Assembly: GCF_001638985.1 (NCBI RefSeq)
Contig: NW_017265174.1
Coordinates: forward strand, 32,890-96,889
DNA: 64,000 nucleotides
Reading direction: 5' to 3'
Source: Phycomyces blakesleeanus NRRL 1555(-)
Taxonomy: Eukaryota; Mucoromycota; Mucoromycetes; Mucorales; Phycomycetaceae
Shown: piece by piece, positions 1 to 11,546 of the stretch
Numbering within the stretch: position 1 is the stretch's first letter
Layout: each line of letters starts with the position of its first letter
Program-made: the position numbers and the translations under genes
The notes under the pieces: model-generated
Database searches by the model: none
Told to the model about the DNA's origin: nothing
What the model saw: the letters and a program-made list of their open reading frames with translations, nothing else

Positions 1-3000
1 GATTCGGCGTGCGTTCATTTGCGACTGTTCTAACGACCGTGTACGTCCAGCAGGGTCATTACCATAATCCGAATCAGTTGCCAAACAACATCCGCCCAGG
101 GCCGCCAAAAAGCCAGTATAGTTTTGCCACTCAACTGGCTTGTCTTCCTCCGAGTCCATATAGCTAAGAGGAGATGAGGTATTTCTTCCCCCTTGGCGAT
201 TGGGGAAACCGTGTTTTCTCTCATTTGAAGCTTCGGAACCATCCTCAGAAAAGCGACTTACGGTCTGTGTCAGGACCTTCCAGCGTTTCCAAGCCTCTTC
301 CCATGCCGCTAGGTTTCCTGGCGTGTGGCGTGTGATCATTCTCATGTATTTCCTAATACTCTTTTGCTGAGCCTTTCGCCCAATAAACACCTTGTCTTCG
401 TCTGCAAGGTCAGTGTAGATCGGAAGATTACACAAGAGAGTGATCTGATTGAGCTGTGGTTCTTCTTCTTCCATCGTCAGCTCTCCTTCTATACAGAGAT
501 ATCCAAGGCATCTGATTGCATAGGAACAGATGTGACGGTCAGAAGAGCAGAGGGATACCAGCAACGCAATTTCAAGGGCAACAAATGCCTGTAGCCGCTC
601 TCTGATGTTGGATCCTTCAGTCGCATTGTCCTAATGTATCACATATCAGATTCGAGTACTCTTCCCCCCCTCCACACACACACACATATATATATATTTT
701 TATGTAACCTTTCTTTTGATATCTAGTTGTACCTGATATTTTCGCAAGAAATCATTCCGTGCTATCAAGAGCTTCATCAAGAGTTCCAAAAGAGACTTTG
801 GACTTTCTTCGCTTTGCTTGCTGTCCAGTATCTGACGTGCCAGTGCAAACACAATCTGGGAGGAAATGCGCCAGAAATTGACTACGTTACTGTTCCGGGG
901 ACCCCATTGAGATATATGAGAGGTTGTGTGTAGTTTGGCGAGACATTCCATTGCCGAGTGTCGCACGGACTGGTCGGGGTGTTGAATCAGGTTGGCTACA
1001 CCTGTCATAAAGGCAGTGTTCTGTTCCACGCGGTCACTGTCATTGCCCTATAGAAAGAAAGTGTGTTTGTATGTGTTGGAGAGATAAAAAAATAAAATAA
1101 TATATATATATATATCCTTTGTTTTATAAAGAAAGAAAAAATATGCCTTACCAATAAAGCCAAAAGGGGATCGATCTTGAACAGACGCAACATATCTAAT
1201 AGCAGCTCTATTCTACTTTGTGCCATGGCTGCAGTTTCTTTTTTGGTATTCTTTCTTTGACCGCTGAGTATGGTAGAAAGATCAAGCTTCAGGGTCGCAC
1301 CAAGCTCGATTCCAATAGTTTGCAAAAAGAGACGTCGGAGGATAGTGCAGAGAGGGTCATACATGGAGGAGATAGTCGGGTTCCATGGAAGGCGATCTTC
1401 ATCCTGGGTGATGACAAGACAAGCTTTGACAAGAGCAAACTTGAAGGTGATCGGCACATTCTCTTCAAGACAGGGAGGAATAAGGGTGACTAGGGTATTT
1501 TTGGGGTCTAGACGCATACGCGCAAGAAGGTATTCGGTTGCCAGGGTCTTCATATCAATATAAAAGTCGGGATTCGGCAGGCTGGATTCAGTGGTAGCCG
1601 AACGAGAGAAATCCCAAACTCTGTCCTTTAGGTCGTCCTCAATATCAGCTACAATGTGACGCAAGACAGATTCATCCGCGGGAGGTACATAAGTAGCTGC
1701 CTTACATAGATCGACATAACACACCGCAGCAATGTCGGCTGTGCGTGGGTTTCTTAGAGCAGTTCGTAGTATACCGAGGAAAGTTGACTAGGATTTGCAA
1801 ACACAGACAGAGAGCGGCCCACGCACAGATACACAAAAGCGGAAAAGTTAATTTAAATGCTTTCTTTTTTTCTTCTTCTTCTTTGTACAAGGCCCGACTC
1901 CAAATCCAACATTCAACATCCACTCACTCACACCCACACCAAAAATTTAAATAAAACAATAGCAAATACAACAAATTCAAATCCAAATCCACAAAGCCTT
2001 CAGCCACCAAGCCACCAGCCTTTAGCCTTTAGCCTTACCCTTCTGTTCTGGGTCGTAGGATCATTCAAAAAGGCTTGCAACAAAAACTCTGGCGAAAGAA
2101 CCAAAAGAATTGTCTGAAGTGGCCAAAGAATGGCTTTTTTACTGATGTGGTCAGTAGCTGAGCTACACATGTCAAACAACACTTCTGCTCCACTGAGTAT
2201 TCTGCTCTGGTTTTCGGATACTTCCGCAAATTGAGAAGGATAGGTTTCAATCCAGCGCCAGATAGCCTTTCTCATCATCTTTGAAAACAGCAGTTTTCCT
2301 TGACGCTCCATGGGAAGAAAATAGGGACTCAATTCTGAAAACAGGTAAGCCTTTTTATATATATATACAATTCAACAAACATACAGACAAGCAAACAAAC
2401 AAACAATAGTAATACTAAGGATCGTTTTTTTTTCTTCTTCTTCTTTACCTGAGAGAACCATTTGTAAACGTTGTCTTGTCAGACAACTGGACTCCAACAT
2501 ACGTATCTCGGGGGGACTGAGTTCATTTAGATCCTTGATTGCCCCCAATACCTGAACCACACTTTTGATCTTGGCATAGTAAGTAAGCCAGTTGCTTGCG
2601 CTTACATAATATAATACTCGGCCGGCAGCCTTGTAGATATCCATGACAATATTGGCTGTTGTAGGCTCAATGTGAGGCAGGGGTTCATTTGGATACTCCA
2701 ATGCGTTCAATTGCTGTTGTTCGATAAACTCTTCTACCAAGTGAGCCTGGTTGAGGAACCGGCCCATCAAGACAAGGATAAATGTGACGAGCGCTTCATC
2801 TAAAGGGGGTAGATCAATGGATTGAGCCATAGACTTTTCGTCTGTGATTTGGGGAGACTCGGAATCATTGTAGATGCCTATGGCCGCATCAGCAGCAGCG
2901 GCTTCTAATGAAAGTGAGGCCGTTTTGGCTACAATTGATCTTTCTTTTGACAATTCGCGGTAGCATTTCCACTGATGTTGCATACATGCTGACAGTAAGC

Positions 3001-3533
3001 GAAGGATAAAAAGCTGAGACTGAAGGATATCAAAGGGTATGGTTTGTTCTATAGCGACTGCCGATGTGGCTTGATAGTTCTAAAAAAAAGCAAAGAAAAA
3101 AAAACAATCAGAGTTTAGTTGTACCATGGGGCTTTTGTCTTTTGGTTCTATACATTGGAAACATTCTCCAGGACAGTTCCAAGAGCATTGGCAATTGTTG
3201 ATAGCTTGTATCTAGATAATTCAATGATTGCAGCCACTATATAAAAAACCATGTTTATTGTAAGTACATAATATTTATATACGCAATTTTTTTTATTTCC
3301 CTGTTTCTTTTAAAGAAATGTATATATTTATAAAGCAGTAAGTTTCTCTTTTTTTTTTACCTGTCTGTTGTACAATCGGGTCCTGTTCGAGGCTCTCTAA
3401 CTTTCTTCCGCTGTTGATAGGCAGCTAACATAATCAAGTCAGACACGATCGTCGGGAATCAGAAGGAAGCTGATCTTACTCGCACAGCGACGCGGTTAAT
3501 GAGGCTCGAAATGAGTTTTGTGTTGGAGCGCAT
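1..3533 (-). CDS. Neurofibromin/IRA-type Ras GTPase-activating protein, N-terminal part (runs off left edge)
   Basis: Partial gene of eight visible exons: 3533-3480, 3424-3361, 3236-3154, 3079-2449, 2334-2039, 1787-1152, 1047-733 and 630-1. They join in frame into 903 codons, and the last exon is still open at base 1. The translation follows the N-terminal HEAT-like region of human NF1 in order: LPINSGRK near the start, an ELSRYKLS segment, WPLQTILLVLSPE, DLCKAATYV, FWRISSQIVFALA, an IARNDFLRKYQ helix, then AAWEEAWKRW and NYTGFLAALGG near the window edge. Neurofibromins (yeast Ira1/Ira2) switch off Ras by stimulating GTP hydrolysis. The GAP domain and the Sec14-PH module should lie beyond base 1. 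Exon 1 starts at the only upstream ATG that gives the family-like beginning. No break is seen. The family call is strong; whether the gene is complete cannot be seen. Confidence 0.92.
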
Positions 3534-6267
3534 GTTGTAACAGAATCAAATATATATATATAGTTCGGGAGTTGTATATCAATGGTAGAGAGAGAGAGAC
3601 AATGAAGTAGGTCGAGATTGTTAACTAGATTTCGATCGTTGCATAAACAGGAATAAGGCGGGTGGGAATCTATTCGAAGGCACTGAATGTAGGTACGAAA
3701 AAGAAAAATAGTCTCTTTTTCTTTGTTTCTTTCTAATATAAATATAAATATTATAAATATAAATATATGAAAAAGAAAGAAAATAAAGGCAATATTAAAG
3801 AAGTAATTGAAAGAAAAAGGTTAGCCAACAAGCAAGCAATAAAAGAATAAAGAAAGGAAGAGTAAGACAGAGAGAGAGAGAGGAGGGAAAGGTTGAAAAG
3901 AGGGGAAAGTGGGAAAGTAGTCGAGAGTAATTTTTTTTTAAGAGGCCTGAGAAGCCGACAGGATGGCTATTTGTCTTCTGACTTTAAACGAGGGACCCCC
4001 CCAATTGAACAAATATTTGTACCATTTTTGTCCTCTTGAATAATCATCTTTCTGGGTTATCCACTTCATCCTCTTTTTGTATTTATTTATTTATTTATTC
4101 GCAAGAATTACATATATAAAATAATGTATATACACAGTATATATTTGTACTTTAAAGCGCACAAACCATATTATGAATAAAAGGTTACTATATTCCAGAT
4201 AAGCAAATTTGTACATAATTGTATGTATGTATATAAATATAAATATATACGGAATAAATATTCAATATTCAATAAAATGATAATAATGTAATGCATTTAA
4301 TTCAAGATCATTACTGCAGAAACCGTGATAATTTTTTCATTTTGTTTTTAGTTCAATGGTTCAAATTACCGCCAGCAGCACAAGAAAAACCTGAGCAACA
4401 GAATCATTGGCGATGCATTTATGAAAATATTCAGTGTTGAATTGAATGTAGTACCAAAGTTTGTATATCGTCTTGTTGAATTACTCGTAAAAAAAAAACT
4501 CCACACTATAATTGAACCCTTTTTTGTTATTTTACTCTTCATTTTTTTCTTAGTAAATATTTATAGACGTGCCTTAATTAATATTATGTAATATTATATA
4601 AGGGTTCCCTTGAACATCTTAAGCTCGATTTGGTGCACTCGAATCAGGTATTGAAAGGATAAAATATATGTATATTCTTTTTTTTATTATTTATATTTGT
4701 AATACTTTTGGATTATTAATATAAATAAAATAAAATAAAGTAAAGTAAAAAAAAAAGGTACAAACAATGAAAGTCCCAATATATATATATATATAAAACG
4801 AGTGACATTTTACCGGGTGGTTTAAAGATATAGGAACAATACTTCTTTGGGATCAATGTGAGACGAAATAAACTAAAGGGAGCAGTACCATATGGCTATT
4901 ACCAGAGACAAAAAGGCAAATTGAAAGTCTTTTGTTTTTCAGCTTTTACAAATGTAGTGTTAATAATAAAAGGTTTCGAATATACGATAGATGTTGATTT
5001 GAATATGCATTCGTTGTATATTCAAGGATGATTTAGGGTGCGGAGAAAGATGGTATTTGGAATCTGAACAAGTATATTCAAATGTGGATCCACGTCATAT
5101 GCACCATCTATAACTAGATGGGACTAGTGAGCGGGAGGAAAAGGCTGTCCAAAGCAATAATACATGTGGAGCGGATTAAAAGAGCAAGAACATAAGAAGA
5201 ATTAAGACAGACAATCAAAAAAAAATATAGCATCAAGTTTTGCAGTATCTATCAATATAGAGATCTCCGAATACCAAGAACAGACATAGGTTTATGACAA
5301 GTAACGGCATATTTAGGGAGGAATAATGGCTAGAGCAAAACTAGACTGGTAGGTGACCACGAGGAAAGAGCTATGTAAAAGAAGCTAAGAGTAAATATAG
5401 CTATATAGCTCATCTTTTACACTTGTAAATTAAATAGCTCAAGATCACCAACAAACCCGAGGGATAGAAATTGTCACAGACTCTACTATTGTTAATCGTG
5501 TCCAAGGTTTGCTTATGAATTATAGCCTTGAAACCTAAATTAGAAAGTCTTGATGTTATATAAGTTTTGTAGAAATAAGCATTGGCGCTGTTTACATTAA
5601 AATCTATACTATCTTAAAATTTAGGTCTCTTTTGTGCGTTTCTTGAAAATGAACGAGTATTCAGGAACACATGAATAAATGTAATAGAAACCTCCCCTTT
5701 AAATGATACTTATTATCATGATTAGATACTTGAATAAGAATAAACAAGTAATTATATACTAGCCAAGAATTAGAGTTTTATTAAAAAGTAATCTAAAGTA
5801 TTTCTTTGTTTGATATGATTTACAATTCAAATCTAAAGGCATCTGTCCAGCACAGAAATACATGGCTAACATTGAATATCAGCTTGATCTTTTATCATTA
5901 ATATTATCACTCTATCGAAAGAGTATATCTTTGCAAATTAAATGTATCATCAAGGCTTGCTTAACATTACCATGTATTCGAGCTGTCATAAGATTATTAT
6001 TAGCTCAATTTTGTTCCAGTAGCCTAATATCCATATAGTTGGTCTAGACAGATCAAAAGTATCAAGAGAGAAAAAATGGTAGCAATTGCAACTTTGAATA
6101 TATTTTTAGTTTTTTTTTACAAAATATATATTGATCAATTTATAAGGGTAGAAAAAAAAAGTTAAAATGTTTGGCTAAACTCATTTTGTTCGTTTTTTTT
6201 TTACAGACCAAAATGTATTAAAAACTACCAAATTCCAAAAAGCTGCCAATGGAAGAAACCCTATTTA

Positions 6268-6440
6268 AGCCTGATCATCATCACATGTTTTAAAACGGAA
6301 ATATTATTGGTCTCAAGTAGAACAACCAATATGAAGATGGCAATAAAATAAAATAAAATAAAATAAAATAAAATAAAAGGATGGTTTGAAATGGAAAGAT
6401 GTGATACTGTGAATCCTCAAACCAATCAAATAAATCTTGT
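6268..6440 (+). repeat. Diverged direct repeat, copy 1
   Basis: This segment shares a run of matching blocks with 6825-6985: a GATCAT..CACATGTTT block, then AAGATGG(C/T)AAT(A/G)AAAT, then GATGGTTTGAAATG-like sequence followed by TGTGATA. The order and spacing are kept apart from simple-repeat expansion. It has no coding potential. Confidence 0.6.
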
Positions 6441-6824
6441 GCAAATAAAATACCTCAATTCTTAATCAAACCTTCTTTCCCACTAGCACGGGTAACAAGT
6501 CAAGGTAATTGGAACAGTGTATTTCCCTCATCAGTACGAATTTTGCATATAAGCCTGCAAATGGATCTTGAACATTCAGTGTTGTAAGCTTATAATAAAT
6601 TCGGTTATGCAATCAAATTATGCTTCCTCAATGGTGTATTTTATTTTTTTCAGCTATTGCTGCTATTGTGCTGTGGTGGATACTTGTGCACTGTACATTT
6701 TCAAGTTTCATTGTATCTGTACACATTTCCCATATAAATGTCGTTGTGTGAACTTGGGATATAGTGTGTTTTGATACATTAGAAAAAGAAATATCAATAA
6801 AAGTAGTGTAGTCTATTTGATTCT

Positions 6825-6985
6825 GATCATTAGCACATGTTTCAATACATGGGTCAAATTGGTTTTAAGCAAAATAAGAATTAAAAAAAAAAGAAAAAGT
6901 TCATATCAAGATGGTAATGAAATTAAAGAATGATTTGAAATGCAAATTTGTGATATATAAATCTTGAGAAATAAATGTATAGGGC
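6825..6985 (+). repeat. Diverged direct repeat, copy 2
   Basis: This is the second copy of the unit at 6268-6440, about 550 bp downstream in the same orientation. The blocks match in order, with a poly-A stretch where copy 1 has a (TAAAA)n run. It ends just before the MRD1 3' end. Confidence 0.6.
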
Positions 6986-7036
6986 TGAAATGAATATATA
7001 TATATATATATAAAAGAAAACAATGAGCGATAGCTC

Positions 7037-10000
7037 TTACTCCAGCATGTCGTCTTCTACACCATCCAAGTCTACTCTCTGTCGCTTGGCATTACGTCCG
7101 TTGTGGCTCTCTTCTTTTGCATAAGACTTGCCGGTCTTCTCTCTTAAAGCATCAATGCCATCTTCTTCTTGTGCCCATTCAAGCACCAAGTGACGACCGT
7201 ACAAATGGATACTTCCCATGTTGTCATATACATTCTTGGCCTCTTGCTTGGTCATAAAGTCCAAAAAAGCAAAACCTCGGTGACCACCATTGAACTTCTT
7301 GGGAAGACGCATAGACTTGAGTTGTCCGTATGTACTATCAAATTACAGTATTAGGTATTTTCATATTCAGCTCCTTCTTTCCTTTTCTTTTTTCTTTTAT
7401 TTCCTAGACTTACCCAAATAGTTCTGTCAAATCCTTTGAGGTTGCTTCGAAAGGCACGTTTCGTACCACCAGCTTGGTGGTTTCTGCCTTTGTTGAAGAA
7501 GGCTTTGCGTCTGTGTTGCGATGAGAGAACTTGAGCTCAAGAGCATGTCCATCGAGAGTATATCCTTGCATAGCAGCAAGTGCTTTGGATGCATTTTCCT
7601 TGTTGTTAAACTCTACGAATCCAAAACCCATGCTCAAATTCTTTCCAGGAACCTTGGGATCCGGCTTGACATTGATACGCGATGACCGGTAACCCTCCAA
7701 GTTGGAGAACACCTTTTTCAAAGACTCGACTGTTGTAGAGAAGCTGAGATTCTTGACAAACAAGGTTGCGACATCTGAATCATCATCCTTGGTAGAGGTT
7801 TCCATGAGTTCAGCGGCAGCAGCCTTTTTAGCAACATGTTCTTCGGCTCTCTTCTTAATAGCGGCAGGGTCATATTTATCTTTGAACAAGCCATTGGGTG
7901 CCTTTTCAAGGTAAATCAAAGAATCCTTGAAACGACGGTAGGCAAGACCTCTAAAAGCGGCACGAGCTTCGTTGTTTTCAATAAATTCGACAACAGCCAT
8001 TGTTTTGGCAGGAGGGATAAGTACCTATTGAAACCATTTTTTTGTTTAATTTTTTGAAAAATAAAAAATAAAATAAAAAGAAACTCATTTGTGAAATGAG
8101 TATATCATATATATATATATTACTTACTCTGCCAAGTTCTCCAAATTTGCCAAACAGACCACGGATTTCTTCTTCACTAGTTCCAAAGGGAATGTTCTTG
8201 ACCAAAATAACATTCTCACTACGATCCTTTGATCCAAAAGTGTCCAAAATAATACCGTGTTTCTCGAAAAACTCCTTTGTCTCGGTAACAATCTGTGTCT
8301 CTGCCAAGGCCAATCTAACAGCCATGTTGTCTGCATCAGGGTTCAGGACATCGGATTTTGATACGCCGAGACGATCAGCAATAGAGGCAGCAATGGCATC
8401 GCTCTAATCGATTAAAAATATAATATATATATATATATATCCAAATTAGCTCATGGTCTTATAGTTTATCTTGTGTATACATGTAGTATGATATTTTGAT
8501 AGACGTACGCTCATATACAGTGAGTTCCAGTTAAAGTCACTGCCAGCCATGTTTCTACGCTTCTTTTCCTTGTCCTTCTTCACACTACTCAATTTGGTTC
8601 CATTGGGACCAAAGAACTCGTCTTCCTTTGGTGGGGGCTTTTCCTTGGAAGCCAAAATGTGCAAAAGACGACCCTGGAAGAACTTCATATCCAAAGCCTC
8701 ATAAGCTTTGATTGCGTGCTCAGGCATCAAGAAAAGGATATATGCAAAACCCTTGGATCGCTTGGTATCCTTTGCAATAGGCAAATAAACCTATTTAACC
8801 ACAAATAAATTTAGAAAGGCGTTCCCCTATTTTTTCTCTTCTTCTTGATTCATATCATCCACACAAACGCATACCTCTGAAATGGGACCAAATGGAGAGA
8901 ACAAGTCACGAAGATCTTGCTCGGTGCAAGAGTATGACAAGTTACGAACAAACAGACGGCCAGTATCGTTGATCTGATCTTTAGGATCAACTTCGTCAGG
9001 CTTTCCTCTTACATTGGCATCATCGTCATACTTTGGCTTCTGTTCTGCGGCATCTTCCATAACTGCGTCCTCATCGGGTTTCTGTGCGCTGCCTTCACTA
9101 CCTTCGCTCTTCTTGGACTTTGTCTTCTTGGACTTTGTCTTTTCCTTGGAATCCTCGTCCTCTACAGATTCTTCCATCTCCTCATCTTCGTCTTCATCGT
9201 CATCTGCAGCCTGAGACTTCTTTGGTGGCAAATCCTCATACAAATCGTCTTCGGGATCGGCAGCAAGAGCCAGCTTGTGAGCCTCATCGTCAGCACCACC
9301 ATTGGCCTTTCCAAGTCCGTTAATGGGAGCAACATCGTCGTTAGCCCAGGTCTTGGTCTTGGATCTAGCTGCCATGACACTCAGATACTCTTTGAGCTTA
9401 GGATCATTCTCTTCCGCATTCTTCAATTCATTGACGTGCTGGGATTTCTTTTCCTGCTTGGCCTTGAATGCGTCTGTTTCCTCTACCTCGAAAGTGTCAT
9501 TCTTTTTAGTGGTTTCGTTTACTCGATCGTGTGCTGATGTTCCTTCAGTGTATCTACTCCATGCACGAGGTAAAGTATCCGAGCCATACTAAAAGAAAGA
9601 AAAAATCGACAGTTTATACACATATATAATTATTTAATGGTTTGTAAAGAATGAAATAATAGTATATTTTTTTGCCTTAAAAAAATAAAAAAAAATAGTC
9701 TTTTTTTGTTTAATACTTACGGGAATTGCAATTTCGACACTAATTTTGGCCATGTTTATAAAAGTATTGTTAAAATGCTTCATTGCAGCTTCTGCGGCTT
9801 TCTCGGTACGGTAACCAATAAAACCAAATCTTCTGGAGGCACCCCAACTACACCAAGAGTAAAGAATAGAAAAAAAAGGGGGGGAAAGGTATTTAGTAAA
9901 AGAAACAATCGATTTTACTTAATAATTTTTTTCTCGAGGCCGTTCAATGTTTGATTCAATTAGTATTAGTATTATTGATTTTTATACATACGCTGTCTTC

Positions 10001-10197
10001 ATTAGCTTTGCATCGGTCACCTCGCCTTTACTGGCGAAATGTTCCCGGAATTTCTCTTCGGTGAGATCTTTTGGTAGATTCTTAACAATCAAGCGAGACC
10101 TATTTGGTTTTTGGGTTTTATTAATCTCGGGCGCATTACTTTTATATATATATATATTGTTGTTGTTGTTGGGAATCTATGAAAATCGTTCTTACAT
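7037..10197 (-). CDS. MRD1: Multiple RNA-binding domain protein MRD1 (five RRMs), pre-rRNA processing
   Basis: Mrd1 binds 35S pre-rRNA and is needed for the A0-A2 cleavages that release 18S rRNA in the nucleolus. Exons: 10197-10196, 10099-9992, 9847-9721, 9589-8875, 8790-8509, 8403-8128, 8024-7414 and 7334-7037 (about 806 aa; yeast is 887). The first two bases of the start codon lie in exon 1 and the G in exon 2, giving the family start [13 protein letters not shown]1 is N-terminal, followed by an acidic and lysine-rich linker. Further RNP2-type strands are [27 protein letters not shown] and LVVRNVPFE, ending with GFAFLDF. Exon 4 opens in one frame ([15 protein letters not shown]) and continues in another (TSAHDRVNE). 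This implies one extra base in the run at 9540-9542, either a sequence error or a true lesion. Confidence 0.9.
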
Positions 10198-10983
10198 TGG
10201 TAGAATACAGAACAATTATATAAAGTTTCCTACACTTTGAGAAAAGAAAAAAGAAAAAAGTAGTCCTGATCTTCAAGTCACAAAGACCGTCCCCATAGCT
10301 TTCTTAATGTAATATATATATATAAAAAATGAACCTTTGATGGACAGCTGCACTTTCTTTGAGTGTATGTGTGTTACACTAACAAGAAAATGAGAATGGT
10401 TTTGTTGAGTATAATGCTTGTTTGAATAACATGAGTCCAAAATTCTTATAAGCAAATACTTCTTTTTTGTTTTTGTTTTGGGTATAGGTTGCTGTTATAG
10501 CACTTTGACACTGATTAAAGTATTGAATCTGTTTCACTGTGAAATTAATGCTGATATGATATCAATAAAAAAGTGTATTTTGCATTTGGAATTTTCAAAT
10601 GTACCAGTATCACTTTTTAGTTTCAAAGACAATGAGATATATGAAGAAGCTGTAATCAACAGGCCAAATGTTCTAATCCTATATTCAAAATTATTCTTGC
10701 TTTTGTATGCTATTTATTAAAGCCAAAATATAAAAAAAAGGCACTGTAACTTATTGAAAGAACAATAACATGTGTGTGTGTGTTAAGCACTGCTTTTCTT
10801 TAAGGGTTCATTATAAACGAGTCCTGAAAACAAAAAAGAAAGAAATATAGTACATATTCACATTTATGCAACTTGCTTGTGTACAGTGTGTAGCAAGAAA
10901 AAAAAAGCAGAAAGCCTGAATTGTTTAAAGCCTTGGATTTTTTTTTTTTGGTTGTTGTGCTTTATCTTTCTTTTTCTTTTGCT
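10198..10983. other. MRD1 upstream / TRS23 downstream intergenic
   Basis: About 790 bp between two minus-strand genes. It contains a (TA)n tract near 10311-10323, a GT-rich run near 10773 and short ORFs with no family resemblance. It presumably holds the MRD1 promoter and TRS23 3' end, but I see no defined motif. Confidence 0.5.
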
Positions 10984-11546
10984 TTATCCACCATTGACAG
11001 ATTTAATGAACTTCAAAAGAGACTGATCAAATCGATCACATCGAATTGGCATTTCCGGGGTATGGAAGGGATTCTTCATCACAAAATCACTGTACAGATC
11101 ATAAATCTTTTTCATATAGGGTTCTACAGAAACCTGCTGTGGGTCAGTGAACAGCAAGAATTTGCTCCCTATAAACTTCGGTTAGAATCCATATACTATT
11201 ACTTATTTGTTTGAAAATAGTTTAGTTTTCAAAGTATAATAGAGTACGTTACCTGTGAGTGTCTGGAAGCAAAACAATCTGAATGTGTCGGCCTCTAACA
11301 TCTCAATTCCGGTAGAGCCATAGAGAGGCGAGATTTTTGACGTAATGGCATGTACACTAAAGATGATGAGAGAAAAAAAATAAAGTAATGAGAATCAATA
11401 GAGTTTTACAATACACACTCTTACCCGTGAAATGTGCCTGCAAGAACAAGATATTCATTACTCGATAGCTTCTCGAGCTGATCTCCAAAGTCTTTTTGAT
11501 AAACCAGACCACCGGCCTTGTTGATGATGTAGAGCGAGAGAATCAT
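10984..11546 (-). CDS. TRS23: TRAPP complex subunit TRS23 / TRAPPC4
   Basis: A core subunit of the TRAPP vesicle-tethering complexes, which act as Rab/Ypt1 exchange factors at the ER-Golgi. Three exons, 11546-11425, 11356-11253 and 11168-10984, join in frame to 136 aa. The protein begins [17 protein letters not shown], matching the NKAGGLIYQ start of the longin-like fold. It continues with [48 protein letters not shown] and [10 protein letters not shown], all family hallmarks. At 136 aa it is shorter than human TRAPPC4 (219 aa) and yeast Trs23, because the PDZ-like insert after the first strand-helix unit is missing, as in a minimal form. An ATG further upstream (11728) is not needed. The identification is firm. 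Confidence 0.92.

Larger units (their letters stand above)
3534..7036. other. Intergenic region, AT-rich, no supported gene
   Basis: This lies between the NF1-like gene start and the MRD1 stop. It holds AG/CT-rich and (TA)n tracts, a (TAAAA)n run near 6345-6377, and short spurious ORFs such as 6568-6774. I could not match 4800-6560 to any protein on either strand; it may be old decayed repeat DNA. A diverged direct repeat within it is listed separately. Confidence 0.6.
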
